Positions 1-12,600 of a DNA stretch of 30,870 bases are shown in pieces; positions within the stretch are counted from its first letter, which is position 1; every line of letters begins with the position of its first letter. The notes beneath the pieces are model-generated. The model did not search any database and had not been told where the DNA came from. It was given only the letters and a program-made list of their open reading frames with translations. A program made the position numbers and the translations under genes. Source of the DNA: JBKBXU01 sp046313675 (GTDB lineage: Bacteria; Bacteroidota; Bacteroidia; Cytophagales; Cytophagaceae); the NCBI GenBank assembly GCA_046313675.1, contig JBKBXU010000008.1, forward strand, positions 1 through 30,870, written 5' to 3'.

Positions 1-709
1 ATTTTGGATCAGAGTAACCTAAAAAATGTTTACCACATGCGGCTACTCTGTAAGGGTCTGCATCGGTACATTGCTGGATTCCATTAATAAAAGCGCTGCC
101 GAAAACTGAGACAGTGTACGGGTCTTCTCCAAAAGTTTCATAGTATCTGCCCCACAATTTATTTCTTCCCAGGTCTAAAACCGGAGCAAATATCCAGTTA
201 TGTCCTAGATCGGCGGTTTCTCTGACAGTAACCTGACCCATATGCCAGGCGAAAGTGGTGTCAAAGGTAGCGGCAATGTTGATGTTGTGAGGAAATATCG
301 TTCCTCCATTTAAATAGTTGCTTCCATGTACATGATCTACTCCATATATGATAGGTATTTTTAGTCTGGAGTACTTCATATTGGTTCTTTGCAGACCATC
401 CATGTATTCATACCAGTTCTGAGGTTCTACGCCACGGCCGTTCAGGAATGATCCAACATGATATTTGGAAACAAATTCAATTAGTTTATTCGTATCTAAA
501 ACAAAAGCTCTTACTGAGTCATAATTAGCCTCTACGGAATCAGTCATTATACAGGAAATATTAATCTGGGTCATTTGCCCGATTTTTTCTTCCAGTGTCA
601 TTTTCGACAATATATCTTCAACGGGGTCTGTTTCCTTTTTTTCAGAGCAGGAAAGCATGAAAGATGCTGTGCTTATGAATAATACAGCTAAAACTCTGCT
701 AGATTTCAT
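1..709 (-). CDS. Glycoside hydrolase family 3 (beta-glucosidase-like) lipoprotein, N-terminal part
   Basis: I translated this from the minus strand; the frame runs off the left edge, so only about 236 N-terminal residues are visible. It begins MKSSRVLAVLFISTASFMLSC, a lipoprotein signal with the lipobox cysteine at residue 21, so the enzyme should be anchored in the envelope. After a short linker comes a typical GH3 start: VEDILSKMTLEEKIGQM, then IPIIYGVDHVHGSNYLNG, TIFPHNINIAATFD, FAPVLDLGRNKLWGRYYETFGEDPY and a KH motif (CGKHFLGY). These match substrate-binding regions of the GH3 (alpha/beta)8 barrel. The family removes terminal beta-linked sugars (beta-glucosidase, xylosidase and others) from oligosaccharides. 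The catalytic aspartate normally lies further downstream and is outside the window, so activity and substrate cannot be judged. A terminator at 771-810 separates it from the phosphatase gene upstream of it on this strand. Confidence 0.9.
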   Translation of the reverse strand, partial: MKSSRVLAVLFISTASFMLSCSEKKETDPVEDILSKMTLEEKIGQMTQINISCIMTDSVEANYDSVRAFVLDTNKLIEFVSKYHVGSFLNGRGVEPQNWYEYMDGLQRTNMKYSRLKIPIIYGVDHVHGSNYLNGGTIFPHNINIAATFDTTFAWHMGQVTVRETADLGHNWIFAPVLDLGRNKLWGRYYETFGEDPYTVSVFGSAFINGIQQCTDADPYRVAACGKHFLGYSDPK

Positions 710-770
710 TTAAAAGTATATTTTTTAGTAAACTTAAATTTAACCGTTATAATTGTATGTTATACGTAAA

Positions 771-810
771 ACCACAAAAAAATCCGAGAAGCCTCGGATT
801 TTTTTGTGGT
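771..810. terminator. Bidirectional stem-loop terminator, perfect 18-bp stem
   Basis: The arm 771-788 (ACCACAAAAAAATCCGAG) is exactly complementary to 793-810, with a 4-nt loop at 789-792. The GC-containing core near the loop is flanked by a run of seven A on the left and seven T on the right, so it can act as an intrinsic terminator in both directions. It lies just beyond the stop codon of the phosphatase gene (835) and upstream of the GH3 start (709), so its likely job is to end phosphatase transcripts. Confidence 0.85.
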
Positions 811-834
811 TAAAGAAGATATTTCCTTGTTTTT

Positions 835-3510
835 TTAGTTTCCAGACATTTTAATAATCTTTTTAGTGATTACAACATCATCTATGGAAAGCTTTACTAT
901 ATAAGTTCCTTTTTTGTCAGACTGGAAGGTATAATTATATGCCCCTTGTGTTTGTTTGGTTGAAACCAAAGTTTTAACTTCTTTTCCTGTTTCATCAAAT
1001 ATTTTAAGTTTGACTCTGGAGTTTTTTTCCAGGTTGTATTCAATATTAACTGTTTCTGAAAAAGGATTTGGATAGATTTTAAAAGACTCTGCCTTCAAAA
1101 CATCGGATATAGAAGTTTCGGTTTCATCTTCATCACCCTGAACCTGTGCTGTAATTAAGGTGATGTTTTTGTTGACATCTTTAATAATGGTAAAATTATC
1201 AAACACTTCGCCATCTGTGTTTATAAATTTTGCATTAAGTGTGTCTTTATGGACATCTATTATCATAGATCCTAATTGGGTATGATCTGATTTGTACATA
1301 AGGGCATTGGTAATTAGATTGTCAGGTTGTCTGTTCCATCGTGGACTATTAGATTTTAACCCTGAACAACCGACAATGGGATAAATGGTGCCGATGTTTG
1401 CATGGTGTTCGTGCTCCGGGTTTTTGTAATATTCTTCTCCTGCTGCCTTATCTCCGGAAATTTGTGCATTTACAATATGTGGTGCATCCAGAAATTTGTC
1501 TGAAGTTTCATAGTGGCCATGAATCAAATATGATCTTTCATAGTTGTGGCTATGGCCTGTTAAAATAACGTCAGCACCTTCTCTTTCAAGAATAGGAAGT
1601 ATTTGTCGTCTTATTTCCTCCATTCTTCCGCCACTGTCGTTGATGTCATCAGAGTCATGAGATCCTTTGGAATAGGGTGGGTGGTGCCAGTAAGCAATGA
1701 TCCACTTTTGTTGATTTTGGGCAAGGTCCCTTTTCAGCCATTCACCCATTTGTCCAATAGAGTCTCTGGGAGTGCCGTGTGAATCCAAAGAAATAAAATG
1801 GATATTCCCGTAATCATAAGAATAATAAGCTTCTGTGCCCGATGGCTCACCGCCTGCTTCGCCATTTACAGGCATGGTAAAGATTTGATAATAAGGTGCG
1901 GTTTCAGACATTCTCTGGTGGTAATCCAGGTCATGATTACCAGGTGATGGCCAGCAAACAGTATTTTTTAAAATATCTTCGTACATGTTTTCAAACATGG
2001 CGTTTTGATACTCTTCGTCAAATCCGTCGTTGTAGGCATTATCACCCAAAAGTAACCATACGTCGGTATGGGTATTCCCTTTATAATTAAGGTACGAGTC
2101 CCTAACAGAAGTCTGGTCTATGTTTGCCGTACCGAAATCTCCAATAGCCCAGATTCGTATTGCTTGTTCCGTTCCTTTCACAGGACTGGTAATAAAATAT
2201 TGGTCCTCGGCTACCTCAGTCAGGGTATTTTCTTCTGATCCTATTGTATAATAGTATTTTGTATTAGACAGAAGCTGAGTAAGTACCACCTCATGTTCGG
2301 TGCGTTTCTCGGTGCTGTCGGTTGTCAGTTCAAGATTATCTGTGGTTGTGCCATACATAACCCTGCTAGAAGTTGGTTCGGTAGTCCGCCATCTGATTAC
2401 CATGCTGGTATCTGTTCCTGATTGTAGGTAAGGCCCACGTACCAAGCCAAAATCATAGGCACTTCCTTTTAAATCAAGGTCAAACAAAAGCATTTCTCCA
2501 CTTGGGGAATATCGGTGGATTTCTGCTGCAAATATGTTTTTTCCTGAATCAAGGGGAGGGATATGGGAAACATAAATTTTGGATTTTAACAGCTCATCTA
2601 AACTAAGTTCGCTCAATGCCAATGTATTGTGGTCAATTTCCCCTTCAGGCATGTTAAAGCGGTAAATTTCTTCTTCATTCAGGTAAATTACACCTCCATC
2701 TCCTGCAGTTATATTCATTATCCACGTTTTAAAGGCAGTGGTATCTGAAATTTCAAATCTTTTTCGGAAATAGGTCGTTATGTATTTGTCGTTTTCAGTA
2801 CCATAATCAGTAATTTCGGTGTTTTCTGAATTTGTTCCGTATCCTATAGGTGCTGTACCGGATTGCCAGTCAGTATCTTCAAAGTCATATGTTTTCCAGT
2901 CAGTGGGGACTTCATTTCCAGAAGTATGGTATTTCCATTCAGAGCCGGCAGTAAGCATGTTTGGATGCTGGGCTCCTTCAAGGTAAATATCGTCCAGGTA
3001 AAAAGTACCTGTCCAGGGATTATTTGGCCCGTCGTTTATGAAAAAATAGATTCTGACAATTTTTTCAGGGTTTAAAACTTGTGCTGTAGGCCATGAGCTA
3101 AAAAATCTATTGTTAAAATTAAATCGGTAGGTATGAAATTCTCCGTCCACGGTGGGTATAACCCGTATGGGCATGCTATTTGATTCATAACCGTTGTTAT
3201 CCCTTACGTCCATTCGTATTCTTGGCGGAACGGTTCCTTCAGGAACCTTTATTTTTAAGTTGATCACAGTGAATGTACTCATGTTCAAGGGGAAGAACAC
3301 TTTTCCAAAACCTTCATACCCTGGCCCGACATCTGTAGCTTCTACTTTTAATGTTCCGTCTACAGGGGTAATAACGATTTTTGATGATCCAGGTACCCAC
3401 CCCAATAATTCCGGATCCGAAAAATCATCAATTGTAATCTGGGCTTTGGTGATAGTCCCTATAAAAAAGATAAAAATTATAAAGAACAAATAACGGTATA
3501 ATTTTTCCAT
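835..3510 (-). CDS. Secreted purple-acid-phosphatase-like metallophosphoesterase with T9SS sorting domain
   Basis: An 891-residue exported protein. Residues 1-23 are a signal peptide ending TKAQ. About 25-180 is a beta-rich carbohydrate-binding-like region. About 185-350 is a jelly-roll-like module (W..FDD.W, DGGVIYLN, NMPEGE) that resembles one in the giant protein at 3683-14746. About 355-445 is the fibronectin-like N-domain of purple acid phosphatases (RGPYLQSG.., VIRWRT). The metallophosphatase domain follows with its metal-binding motifs: GDFG (D458), GDNAY (D490), GNHD (N525, H526), the HH pair at 609-610 and GHSH (H653, H655). Residues about 810-891 are a T9SS type A sorting domain (FKIYPNPF..., GTYIVKLS). 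The family hydrolyses phosphate monoesters or related phosphoesters with two metal ions. Cell-surface or extracellular phosphate release is inferred; the substrate is unknown. It appears monocistronic, with a terminator at 771-810. Confidence 0.93.
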   Translation of the reverse strand: MEKLYRYLFFIIFIFFIGTITKAQITIDDFSDPELLGWVPGSSKIVITPVDGTLKVEATDVGPGYEGFGKVFFPLNMSTFTVINLKIKVPEGTVPPRIRMDVRDNNGYESNSMPIRVIPTVDGEFHTYRFNFNNRFFSSWPTAQVLNPEKIVRIYFFINDGPNNPWTGTFYLDDIYLEGAQHPNMLTAGSEWKYHTSGNEVPTDWKTYDFEDTDWQSGTAPIGYGTNSENTEITDYGTENDKYITTYFRKRFEISDTTAFKTWIMNITAGDGGVIYLNEEEIYRFNMPEGEIDHNTLALSELSLDELLKSKIYVSHIPPLDSGKNIFAAEIHRYSPSGEMLLFDLDLKGSAYDFGLVRGPYLQSGTDTSMVIRWRTTEPTSSRVMYGTTTDNLELTTDSTEKRTEHEVVLTQLLSNTKYYYTIGSEENTLTEVAEDQYFITSPVKGTEQAIRIWAIGDFGTANIDQTSVRDSYLNYKGNTHTDVWLLLGDNAYNDGFDEEYQNAMFENMYEDILKNTVCWPSPGNHDLDYHQRMSETAPYYQIFTMPVNGEAGGEPSGTEAYYSYDYGNIHFISLDSHGTPRDSIGQMGEWLKRDLAQNQQKWIIAYWHHPPYSKGSHDSDDINDSGGRMEEIRRQILPILEREGADVILTGHSHNYERSYLIHGHYETSDKFLDAPHIVNAQISGDKAAGEEYYKNPEHEHHANIGTIYPIVGCSGLKSNSPRWNRQPDNLITNALMYKSDHTQLGSMIIDVHKDTLNAKFINTDGEVFDNFTIIKDVNKNITLITAQVQGDEDETETSISDVLKAESFKIYPNPFSETVNIEYNLEKNSRVKLKIFDETGKEVKTLVSTKQTQGAYNYTFQSDKKGTYIVKLSIDDVVITKKIIKMSGN

Positions 3511-3575
3511 GCTAAAATTAAGATTTCGTTTACAATTCAGTTAGTTACAGGTGGTCTAAAACAAAAAATACTTGA

Positions 3576-3583
3576 CAAAGTTA
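3576..3583 (-). promoter_or_regulatory. Candidate -7 promoter element for the phosphatase gene
   Basis: Read on the minus strand, these bases are TAACTTTG, an exact match to the Bacteroidota -7 consensus TAnnTTTG. The site is 66 bp upstream of the phosphatase ATG at 3510, giving a plausible leader of about 60 nt. I see no convincing TTG at the -33 position, so the assignment is tentative. Confidence 0.4.
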
Positions 3584-3616
3584 TTCATTCCTTCGATGAT
3601 TATGAATGTTAAGGAA

Positions 3617-3638
3617 TTGTAAATTTAATATTATTTTG
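3617..3638 (+). promoter_or_regulatory. Weak candidate promoter for the giant CotH/PKD gene
   Basis: TTG at 3617-3619 and TTATTTTG at 3631-3638 resemble the Bacteroidota -33 and -7 elements, but the second differs from TAnnTTTG at one base and the spacing is short. It lies 45 bp before the ATG at 3683, in the divergent gap shared with the phosphatase gene. Confidence 0.2.
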
Positions 3639-3682
3639 TACTTTTATGTGAAAAAATTTAAGTTTTTTATTAATCGTTCCAC

Positions 3683-6600
3683 ATGAGAAGACTTTTCCCC
3701 TTTCTTATTCTGTTATTTTTTCTTCAGCCCGGTTTCAGTCAGGTTATAATTAATGAAGTTTGTTCGTCAAATGGATCTACCTTTCCGGACTCGGATGGAG
3801 ATTTTGAAGATTGGATCGAGTTTTATAATACAAACCCTGCTTCTTCAGTTAACATACACAATTGGATGCTGACGGATAATTTAAACCGTCCGGACAAGTG
3901 GCGTTTTCCAAATGTGAGCATTCCACCTAATGGCTATTTAACTATATGGGCATCGGGAAAAGACAGGGTTGAGCGTGTTGACCAGTGGGAAAATGTGATC
4001 AGAGATACAGATACCTGGAGATACCTTGTCCCCAGTGCTTCAGTACCTACAGCCTGGAGAGGACGTGATTTTGATGATAATAGTTGGTCCCAAGGGCCAG
4101 GTGGTTTTGGTTTTGGTGATCCTGGTGTAAACACCATCCTTCCAAATGGAACACGTTCCGTGTTTATCCGTCGCACCTTCAATGTAACAGACATCAATCG
4201 GATTGAGCAGATGATCTTTAGTATGGACTATGACGATGGTTTTATTGCTTATATAAATGGTGTTGAAATTGCTCGTGAGAATATGACCAGTACGGCTTAT
4301 AATGCCTGGGCAACTACCTATACCGACCCGGTTATGAGCAGTGGGGGAGTTCCCGGATCTTATACCATAAGCAGAGGCCAGTTAAGAGAGATACTAGTTG
4401 AAGGAACGAATGTATTGAGTGTTCAGACCCATAATGTTTCCGCCGTATCTTCAGATTTGGTAGCCCGGCCTTTTTTGCATGCCGGAACCAATGGTGTACC
4501 GGTTTATGGAAGGAATGTTGAAACCTGGTTTGAAGTTCCAGTTACTGGAATTGCTATTCATACGAATTTTAGTATAAGTGCCACTGATGGCGAGCCCTTA
4601 TTGCTTTCTAATGCCAGTGGCAATCCTGTAACTCAAATTGAGGTTCCTCCAATGGGTAGGGATCAGACATGGGGACGGTTTCCTAATGCAGGCCCTAATT
4701 GGAGAATATTAAGTCCTCCTACACCCAATGCCTCCAATGGTACAGCTACTGCTTTTCAAGGGTATTGGCATGATGTAGTTACATTTTCTGTTCAAGGTGG
4801 TTTTTATTCAGGTAGCCAAACTATTACCATGACTGCCGGAGATATTAATTCTACGATACGGTATACTACAGATGGAACAAAGCCCGGGCCAAATTCACCA
4901 GTATATACCGGACCTGTGAGTGTGGGATCCACCAGAGTAGTTCGCGCAGCAGCCTTTAGATCCGGCTATATTACCACCCAATTCACCACCCATTCGTATT
5001 TTATTAATTTTAATACCACACTTCCTGTCATATCATTAAGTACTGCCCCTAACGATCTTTTTCATCCTGATACAGGAATGTATGTGCGTGGGCCAGGCGG
5101 GTGGGGAGAACCGCCTCATAGGGGGGCTAATTGGTATAATAGGATTGAGAAAGAAGTTAACTTTGAATATTTTACTAAATCTAAAGAGCGGGTTTTATCC
5201 CAACAAGTTGGGTATATGCTGTTTGGTGGATGGTCCAGGGCAAATCACATGAAAAGTGTGCGTATTCATCCCAGAAATGCTTACGACGATGAGAATCGAC
5301 TTAACTATAAGTTTTTCGATGAAAGGCCTTATGATGTTTTTAATACCCTTCACTTACGTAATGGAGGAAATGACTTTGCAATATCCCATCTTCGAGACCA
5401 TTTGAATAATAGGGTTTTAGGAGGAATTAATAAAACACACATAGATTTTTCTGCTTACGAACCTGCTCTGGTTTTTTATAATGGTCAATATTGGGGTATT
5501 CATCAAATAAGAGAGCGTTATAATCATGGTTATTTTACCTCTGTACATGGGCTTGGCCAGGGAGAATTTGATATGGTTGAAATGGATGGAGATGTGGTTC
5601 AGGGCGACAATTCAGGATATTTGGATATGTTAAGTTTTGTTGAAAACAACGATATGTCTAATCAGGCCAATTATGAGGCTGTAAAGGAAATGGTAGATAT
5701 AGAAAACCTGGTGGACTATTTTACTGCTCAAATATATCATACCAACTGGGATTGGCCACATAACAATATTAAGTATTGGAAACCTAAGGCTCCTGGTGGT
5801 AAGTGGAGATACCTTTACTATGATACAGACTTTGCCTTTGCGTTATTTAATATGAACGATGCCAGTGGGAAAATTGGAGGTAGTTATAGTGCTACTTTTA
5901 ACGAATTCAGAAGGGCAAGAGAGGATGATCGAAATGTACATTCACCATTTTTTAAAAAACTCTTTGATAATATAGAGTTTAGAAACTACTTCTGTAATCG
6001 ATTTGCAGATTTGGTTAATACAACCTACCGGCCGTCTCATTATAAAAGTGTTTTAAATGAGCTGAAAAATGAAATAGATCCTGAGATGGACAGGCACATG
6101 AACCATTTCCAAAATACCAGCAGTGATCTTTTTGGGTCGGTAAGGGCAGTGTCAAACAGGTCAGATTGGGAGTTTAACGTGCAAAGAATTAGGGATTTTA
6201 TGGATGCCAGACCGACCCCTGCAAGAAACCACATTGTTGGTGAATTTGGAAGTGTAATCAAAACGGTAAATATAACCCTTCAGGCTTCGCCTGTCGGTGC
6301 AGGTGAAATCCGCATAAATACCATAACCCCGGAAAGTCTACCATGGAACGGTGTATATTTTGATGGTGTTCCGGTAACTATAACCGCATTTCCTAATGAG
6401 GGATATGAATTTAGTAACTGGACTTCATCGGATGTAAGTCTGCCAAGCAGCACCGATGAAACTGTAACAGTAAATGTTAACACTAATAATACCTTTACAG
6501 CGGTATTTAGTTCCACGCCGAATTATCCAAGAATCACAATTAGTGAAATTAATTATAATTCTCACAGTAGCCATGACACGGAAGACTGGATAGAGTTTCA

Positions 6601-9600
6601 TAACTATGGTGGTGCTCCTGCAAACATGAGTGGTTGGTATTTTTCTGATCAGCGAGATTATCATGTGTTTACTTTTCCTGAAGGAACAACTATTCCTGCC
6701 GGAGGCTACTTAGTAGTGGCCAGAGATCTGGCAATGTTTAGTGCTCTTAATCCGGATGTGCCGGCAATAGGAGATTTTGGATTTGGATTGGGTAACAATG
6801 GTGAACTTATACGATTGTATAATTCACGATCGCAACTTTATATATCGATGACCTATGATGACAGTCCTCCATGGCCAAGCTATGCCAATGGAAGAGGAGG
6901 GACGCTTGAATTGCTCGATCCGGAAGGAGACTTGAATGATCCTGCCAATTGGTTTGATGGCTGTAGAGGTGGATCCCCGGGAGGCCCTTATGTGGAATGT
7001 CCTTGCGAGGATGTTGATTTAGGTGAAGATGTCATCCTTTGTGCAGTTGGAGGAAATGCAACCTTAGAAACAGGTATGGAGGCGCATGTTGACAGAGATT
7101 TCAGGTGGTATAGGAATGGAAGCCGGATTTCCGGTGCCGCAGAGCCTACCTTAAGTATAATAGAAGCCGGTGAATATGAAGTCAGGGTGGATTCTATGGG
7201 CTGTTTTAAAAATGATTTTGTAATAGTTTATCCGGATTTAAGCGTTGATCTTGGCTCTGATGGAGAATTGTGCGATCCGGCGGTTCATCTTTTAACAACA
7301 GGATTAACCATGCCCGGAATCAACCATGTTTGGAGTAGGGATGGAGAAGTCATTGCAGGAGCAAATGATCATGAATATATAGTTACTGTTCCCGGTGAGT
7401 ATTCGGTAACGGTTTCCTCTTCCGGATGTGATCCGAGAACAGATGATGTTTTAATAAGTTCGGCAGCAGCATTGCCTAATCATGGTGAGCGATGTGGACC
7501 AGGAACTGTGGATTTGAGTGTGACAGGAAATGGAAGTAATTATGGCTGGTATACTGCAAACACAGGAGGATCTCCTATTGGAAGTGGACCAACATTTACA
7601 AGTCCTATAATAGAGGAGACTACAACTTATTATGTTCAGGATGATGGAGCATTTGCATATACCGGAGGAGCAGCCGACTTATCTATCGGTACCGTTTGGG
7701 GAGCTAATGCATCTGATCGTGCAGAAAGAAAATTACGATTCAATGTTCTTCAGCCATTTGTTTTGGATGCTGTAACGGTTTACACCAGACGTCCTTCTAC
7801 AAATTTAGTTATTAGAGTTTTGGCAAACGATGGCACTACAGTTGTACACTCCTCAAGCCAGCAGGTTAATGTGGAGGGTATGGCCAGAATTCCATTAAAC
7901 TTTGAAATGGAAACAGGGAATGGTTATTACATGGACCTGGTAGGCACTGATGAGTCAATGAGTATGAATGGAGGCGGTGCCACTTATCCTTATGTAATTC
8001 CTGATTATTTAAGTATATATAGCTGTACACCCTCTCATGGAGCAGACCAGGGATGGTATCCATTTTTTTATAATTGGGAAATTTCCTCAGGAACGATTCC
8101 ATGTTCCAGAGTTCCTGTTATTGCCACAATAAACGCTTTACCTGCCGCTGCCGGTCCTATTTCCGGAGCAGAAGTAATCTGTACAGATGCTACGGGTATA
8201 GAATATTCTATTGAAGAAGTTGATAATGCTATTGAATATGAATGGACAGTACCTGATGGGGCAATTATTTCGGGACAAGGCACTAATGTAATTTTAGTAG
8301 ATTTTGGTTCTTCCGGTGGTGAAATAACTGTTACACCAAAAAGCCCTTGTGGTGATGGTGAGTTTTCATCAATTAATGTCGTTACAGGTTCTCCTGGAGC
8401 AGCAGGGGAAATATCGGGTTCGCTAGAAGTATGTGCAGAACAAAGTGGGGTTGCTTTTTCAATAGAACCGCTTCCTGGAGTAAGTAATTATATTTGGACT
8501 GTTCCCGCGGATGCAACTATCACAAATGGAGAAGGTACGGAATCCATTCTTGTAACTTTTGGGAATTCCGGAGGAGCCATAACGGTTGTTCCTACAAGCG
8601 ACTGTGGAAACGGGATTTCTTCTGAGATGATTGTGACAATGTTGCCACTTCCGTCCGATCCGGGAGTAATTACAGGCCCGGAATCTGTCTGTGCTAATCA
8701 GAACGGAGTTGTTTATTCCATTGAAGAGATACCTGGTGTTACCGAATATCTTTGGACAGTTCCTTCCGGTGTAACTATTACAAATGGTGCCGGAACAAAT
8801 GAAATAACGCTGGCTTTTGGGGCTTCCGGTGGAAATTTAATTGTTGCGCCGGTTAATTCCTGTGGTACAGGAAATGAATCGTTTTTGGCTATTTCTATTG
8901 AACCCGCTCCTGAGGCTCCCGGCTCTATTAGCGGGGAAACTTCCTTGTGCGGAGGAACAGTAAGTTTGTATTCAATCGATCCGGTTCCGGGTGCTCTTTC
9001 TTATACATGGTCATTGCCGGATGGTGCTACTATTAATGCCGGATCAGGAACAAATTCAATAGAAGTTTTAATGGGTAATAGTTCAGGTACAGTTACAGTA
9101 TCACCTGTGTATACTTGCCCTACCATACTTTCTTCAGAAGTAGACGTTACAATTAATCCTATTCCATCAGAAGCAGGAGATATTTCCGGTCCTTCAACTG
9201 CTTGTGAAGGGGAGGAAGGTATTGTCTATTCTATTGAAGCAGTTACTAATGCCGACACCTACACTTGGAGTGTTCCCGGGGGGGCAAGTTTTGTAAATTC
9301 TTCACCTACTGAAATCATAGTAGATTTTGCTACGTCAGCAGGTGACATAACTGTAATACCTGAAAATGCCTGTGGAATAGGACAAGAAGCTGTTTTAGCT
9401 GTTTCTTTAAATGAAATTCCGTCTTCTCTGGGAACGATATCCGGACCGGCAGAAGTATGTGTCGGTGAAGGAGAAGTTCAATTCTCAGTTGTACCTGTAA
9501 GTGGTGTTGATACATATCTATGGACAGCACCTGATGATGCAGTTATTACCGGACAAGGTACAGCAACTATTACTATAGATTTTGGAAGTGAGGACGGCAT

Positions 9601-12600
9601 GGTATCTGTTACTCCTGAAAATTCATGTGGATCAGGTTCTGCAAGTCAACATGAAATTACCATAAATCCAACTCCTGAATTAGTAGAGATCAGCGGACCT
9701 TCTGACGTTTGTTCAGGAGAGGAAGCGATATCCTTTACTATAGATAATATAGTACAAGATGTAATATACACATGGGAAGTGCCTGATGGGGCAAACATAG
9801 TTACCGGACAGGGAGAAGCGACAATTTCTGTTGATTTCAGTGCTTCTTCCGGTTTTGTTTCAGTTACTCCTTCTAATACTTGTGGTTCCGGATCTATAGT
9901 TAATCATGAAATTACTATTCTTCCATTACCGGATGATGCCGGATCAATTACAGGTCCGTTAAATGTATGTTCTTCTGAGACGGACGTTATTTATTCTATT
10001 GACCCTGTTGATAATGCAAGTAATTACATCTGGTCTGTTCCTGGTGATGCTGTTTTAAGCGGACAAGGTACAACAGAAATTTCAGTTGATTTTGCTACTT
10101 CGCCCGGTGAAATTACGGTAATAGCAGAAAATGCTTGTGGAACATCTGAGGCTTCTTCTTTAAGTGTCACTCTTAATTCGATACCTGGAGATGCAGGAAC
10201 AATTTCAGGCCCAGCCACAGTATGTGCAGGTCAGTCTGTAGCATATACCGTTCCTTCGGTAACCGGTGCTTCGGCATATAACTGGCAAATACCTGCAGAT
10301 GCTTCTATTTCAGGACAAGGGACGAGAAATGTGACTATAACTTTCGGCATAGAGTCAGGAGAAATTAGTGTAACACCGGAAAATTCCTGTGGAAATGGCA
10401 ATTCGTCTGTTCGTAATATTACAATTAATTTGTTGCCAACATCAGCCGGGACTATAAACGGTAACCAGGAAGTTTGTTTAGGCAGTGAAGGAGTAGTGTA
10501 TGCTATTGATCCTGTTGATAATGCCTCATCTTATACCTGGACTTTACCTGGAGATGCTGAAATAACCTCAGGAGTTTCTACGAATAGTATTGAAGTTTCC
10601 ATAGGGTCTACGGGTGGAAGTATTTCTGTAATTCCTGTTAATTCATGTGGTGAAGGAACTTCCTCATCCATAGAGGTTTATTTGGTTTCTCAACCTGAAC
10701 CTGTAAGCATTGCCGGAGATGCTAATCCTGCTTGTAATGAATCAGGGGTTGCTTACTCAGTGCCTGCTACAGCAGGTTCTGAATATACATGGTCTGTTCC
10801 TGATGGGGCTATCATAACCTCAGGGCAGGGATCTTCAGAAATTTTTGTCGATTTCGGATCGGTGAATGGTTTTATTCAGGTTATTGAAATAAACTCTGCT
10901 GAATGCGAAGGCTCTCCAAATGTTCTGAATATTTCATTGGCAGGATGTAATTTGTCTGCCAATTTCCAAAGTAATAGTCTTAACCCTTGTCCGGGAGAAG
11001 CAATTGAGTTTACAAGTATTTCTACCGGAATTTCAGAGAATACTACGTATGAGTGGGATTTTGGTGCTGATGCTAGCCCTGCTACCGCTGAAGGTATTGG
11101 TCCTCACGCAGTTTCTTATTCAAGCCCGGGATCTAAAACTGTATCTTTAATAGTGACCGATGGGGTTTCTGACGAAGAGCTAAAAACTTCTTATATAAAT
11201 GTACGAGAGTTGCCTCAGGCTGCTGGCCCTATTGCAGGCCTTGTAGAGCTATGTGAAGGAGAAACCGGGCTTGCTTATTCTATTGAACCTGTAACCAATG
11301 CTTCACAATATCAGTGGGCCTTGACAGGAGGAACTATATCAAGTGGACAGGGAAGTAGAAATATTACCGTTAATTTCTCAGCTTCAACAGCGAGCCTGTC
11401 TGTTATTCCGAATAATGCCTGTGGAAGTGGAATTGTTTCTGATTTGGACATAACGATACGATCAGCTCCTTCAGAATTCATAGAGATTTCAGGTCCTGCG
11501 GAAGTATGTTCCGGAGCGGAAATTCAATACAGTGTTGAGCCTGTTTCCGGTGTAGATGAATATATATGGACAGTACCGGAAGGCGCAAACATTTTATCGG
11601 GTCAGGGATCAGCATCTATAGAAGTAACGTTTGGAGTAACCAGTGGCACCATAACTGTAGAACCAGTCAACTCTTGTGGAAGTGGAGATGTTGAAAGTAT
11701 ACCTGTTTCAGTATATAATACCGGTGCATCCGCAGGAAGTATTAGTGGTCCCGGCTCACTTTGCCCTGAAGAAGAAGGAATTCAATATTTTGTAAATCCT
11801 GTCCCTGGAGCTAGTTCTTATAGTTGGAATCTACCTGTTGATGCGGTTATTACAGCAGGGGAGAATACCAATGAAATCACGGTTACCTGGGGCGAGACGA
11901 CAGGAGACCTGTCCGTTACTCCTTTGTTCTCGTGCGGAACAGGTGTGGCTTCGTCAATATCAATTTCATTACATCCGGCAGCATCACTTGCTAATGCTGG
12001 TACAGAAAGATATATCACTACAAATTCAGTGAATCTTGATGGGAATACCCCTGTTTCCGGCACCGGACAATGGTCTTTAGCTTCAGGCAGTGGCTCTATT
12101 CAGAATCCGGCAAACCCCGGCACATTGGTGACTGGGTTATCTGAAGGTGAAAACATATTCCATTGGACGATCTCAGGTAGCTGTGGATCAAACTACGATG
12201 CGGTTTCCATTTTTGTCGGATCAATACCGACACTTACAGAGATTGACGGCCCTGATTACGTAGAAGCGGGAAATACCTATGAATTTACTGTTCCGGCTGA
12301 AGCTGGTACAGACTATACATGGACAGTGCCGGATGGCGCGACTATTGTCTCCGGACAAGGAACCAATAGTATTTCAGTTACTTTTCCTGCCGGGTCGAGC
12401 GGTACCTTAACAGTGGTTGGAGAGAATGCTTATGGCAGCAATTCCGCAAGCCTTACAGTTAATGTAGGTTCTGTTCCTACTGTGCCTGTGATCACCGGTC
12501 CACAATTTGTAGAAGCAGGAAACACCTATGAGTTTACCGTGCCTGCCGAAGTTGGTACAGACTATACATGGGCAGTGCCTGATGGGGCATTGATTGTTTC

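Noticed and set aside
835..3510. Plus-strand frames inside the phosphatase gene (such as 1896-2090, 2863-3075, 3194-3493)
   Set aside because: Short, without known motifs, and opposite to a clear 891-residue enzyme with all metal-binding motifs.
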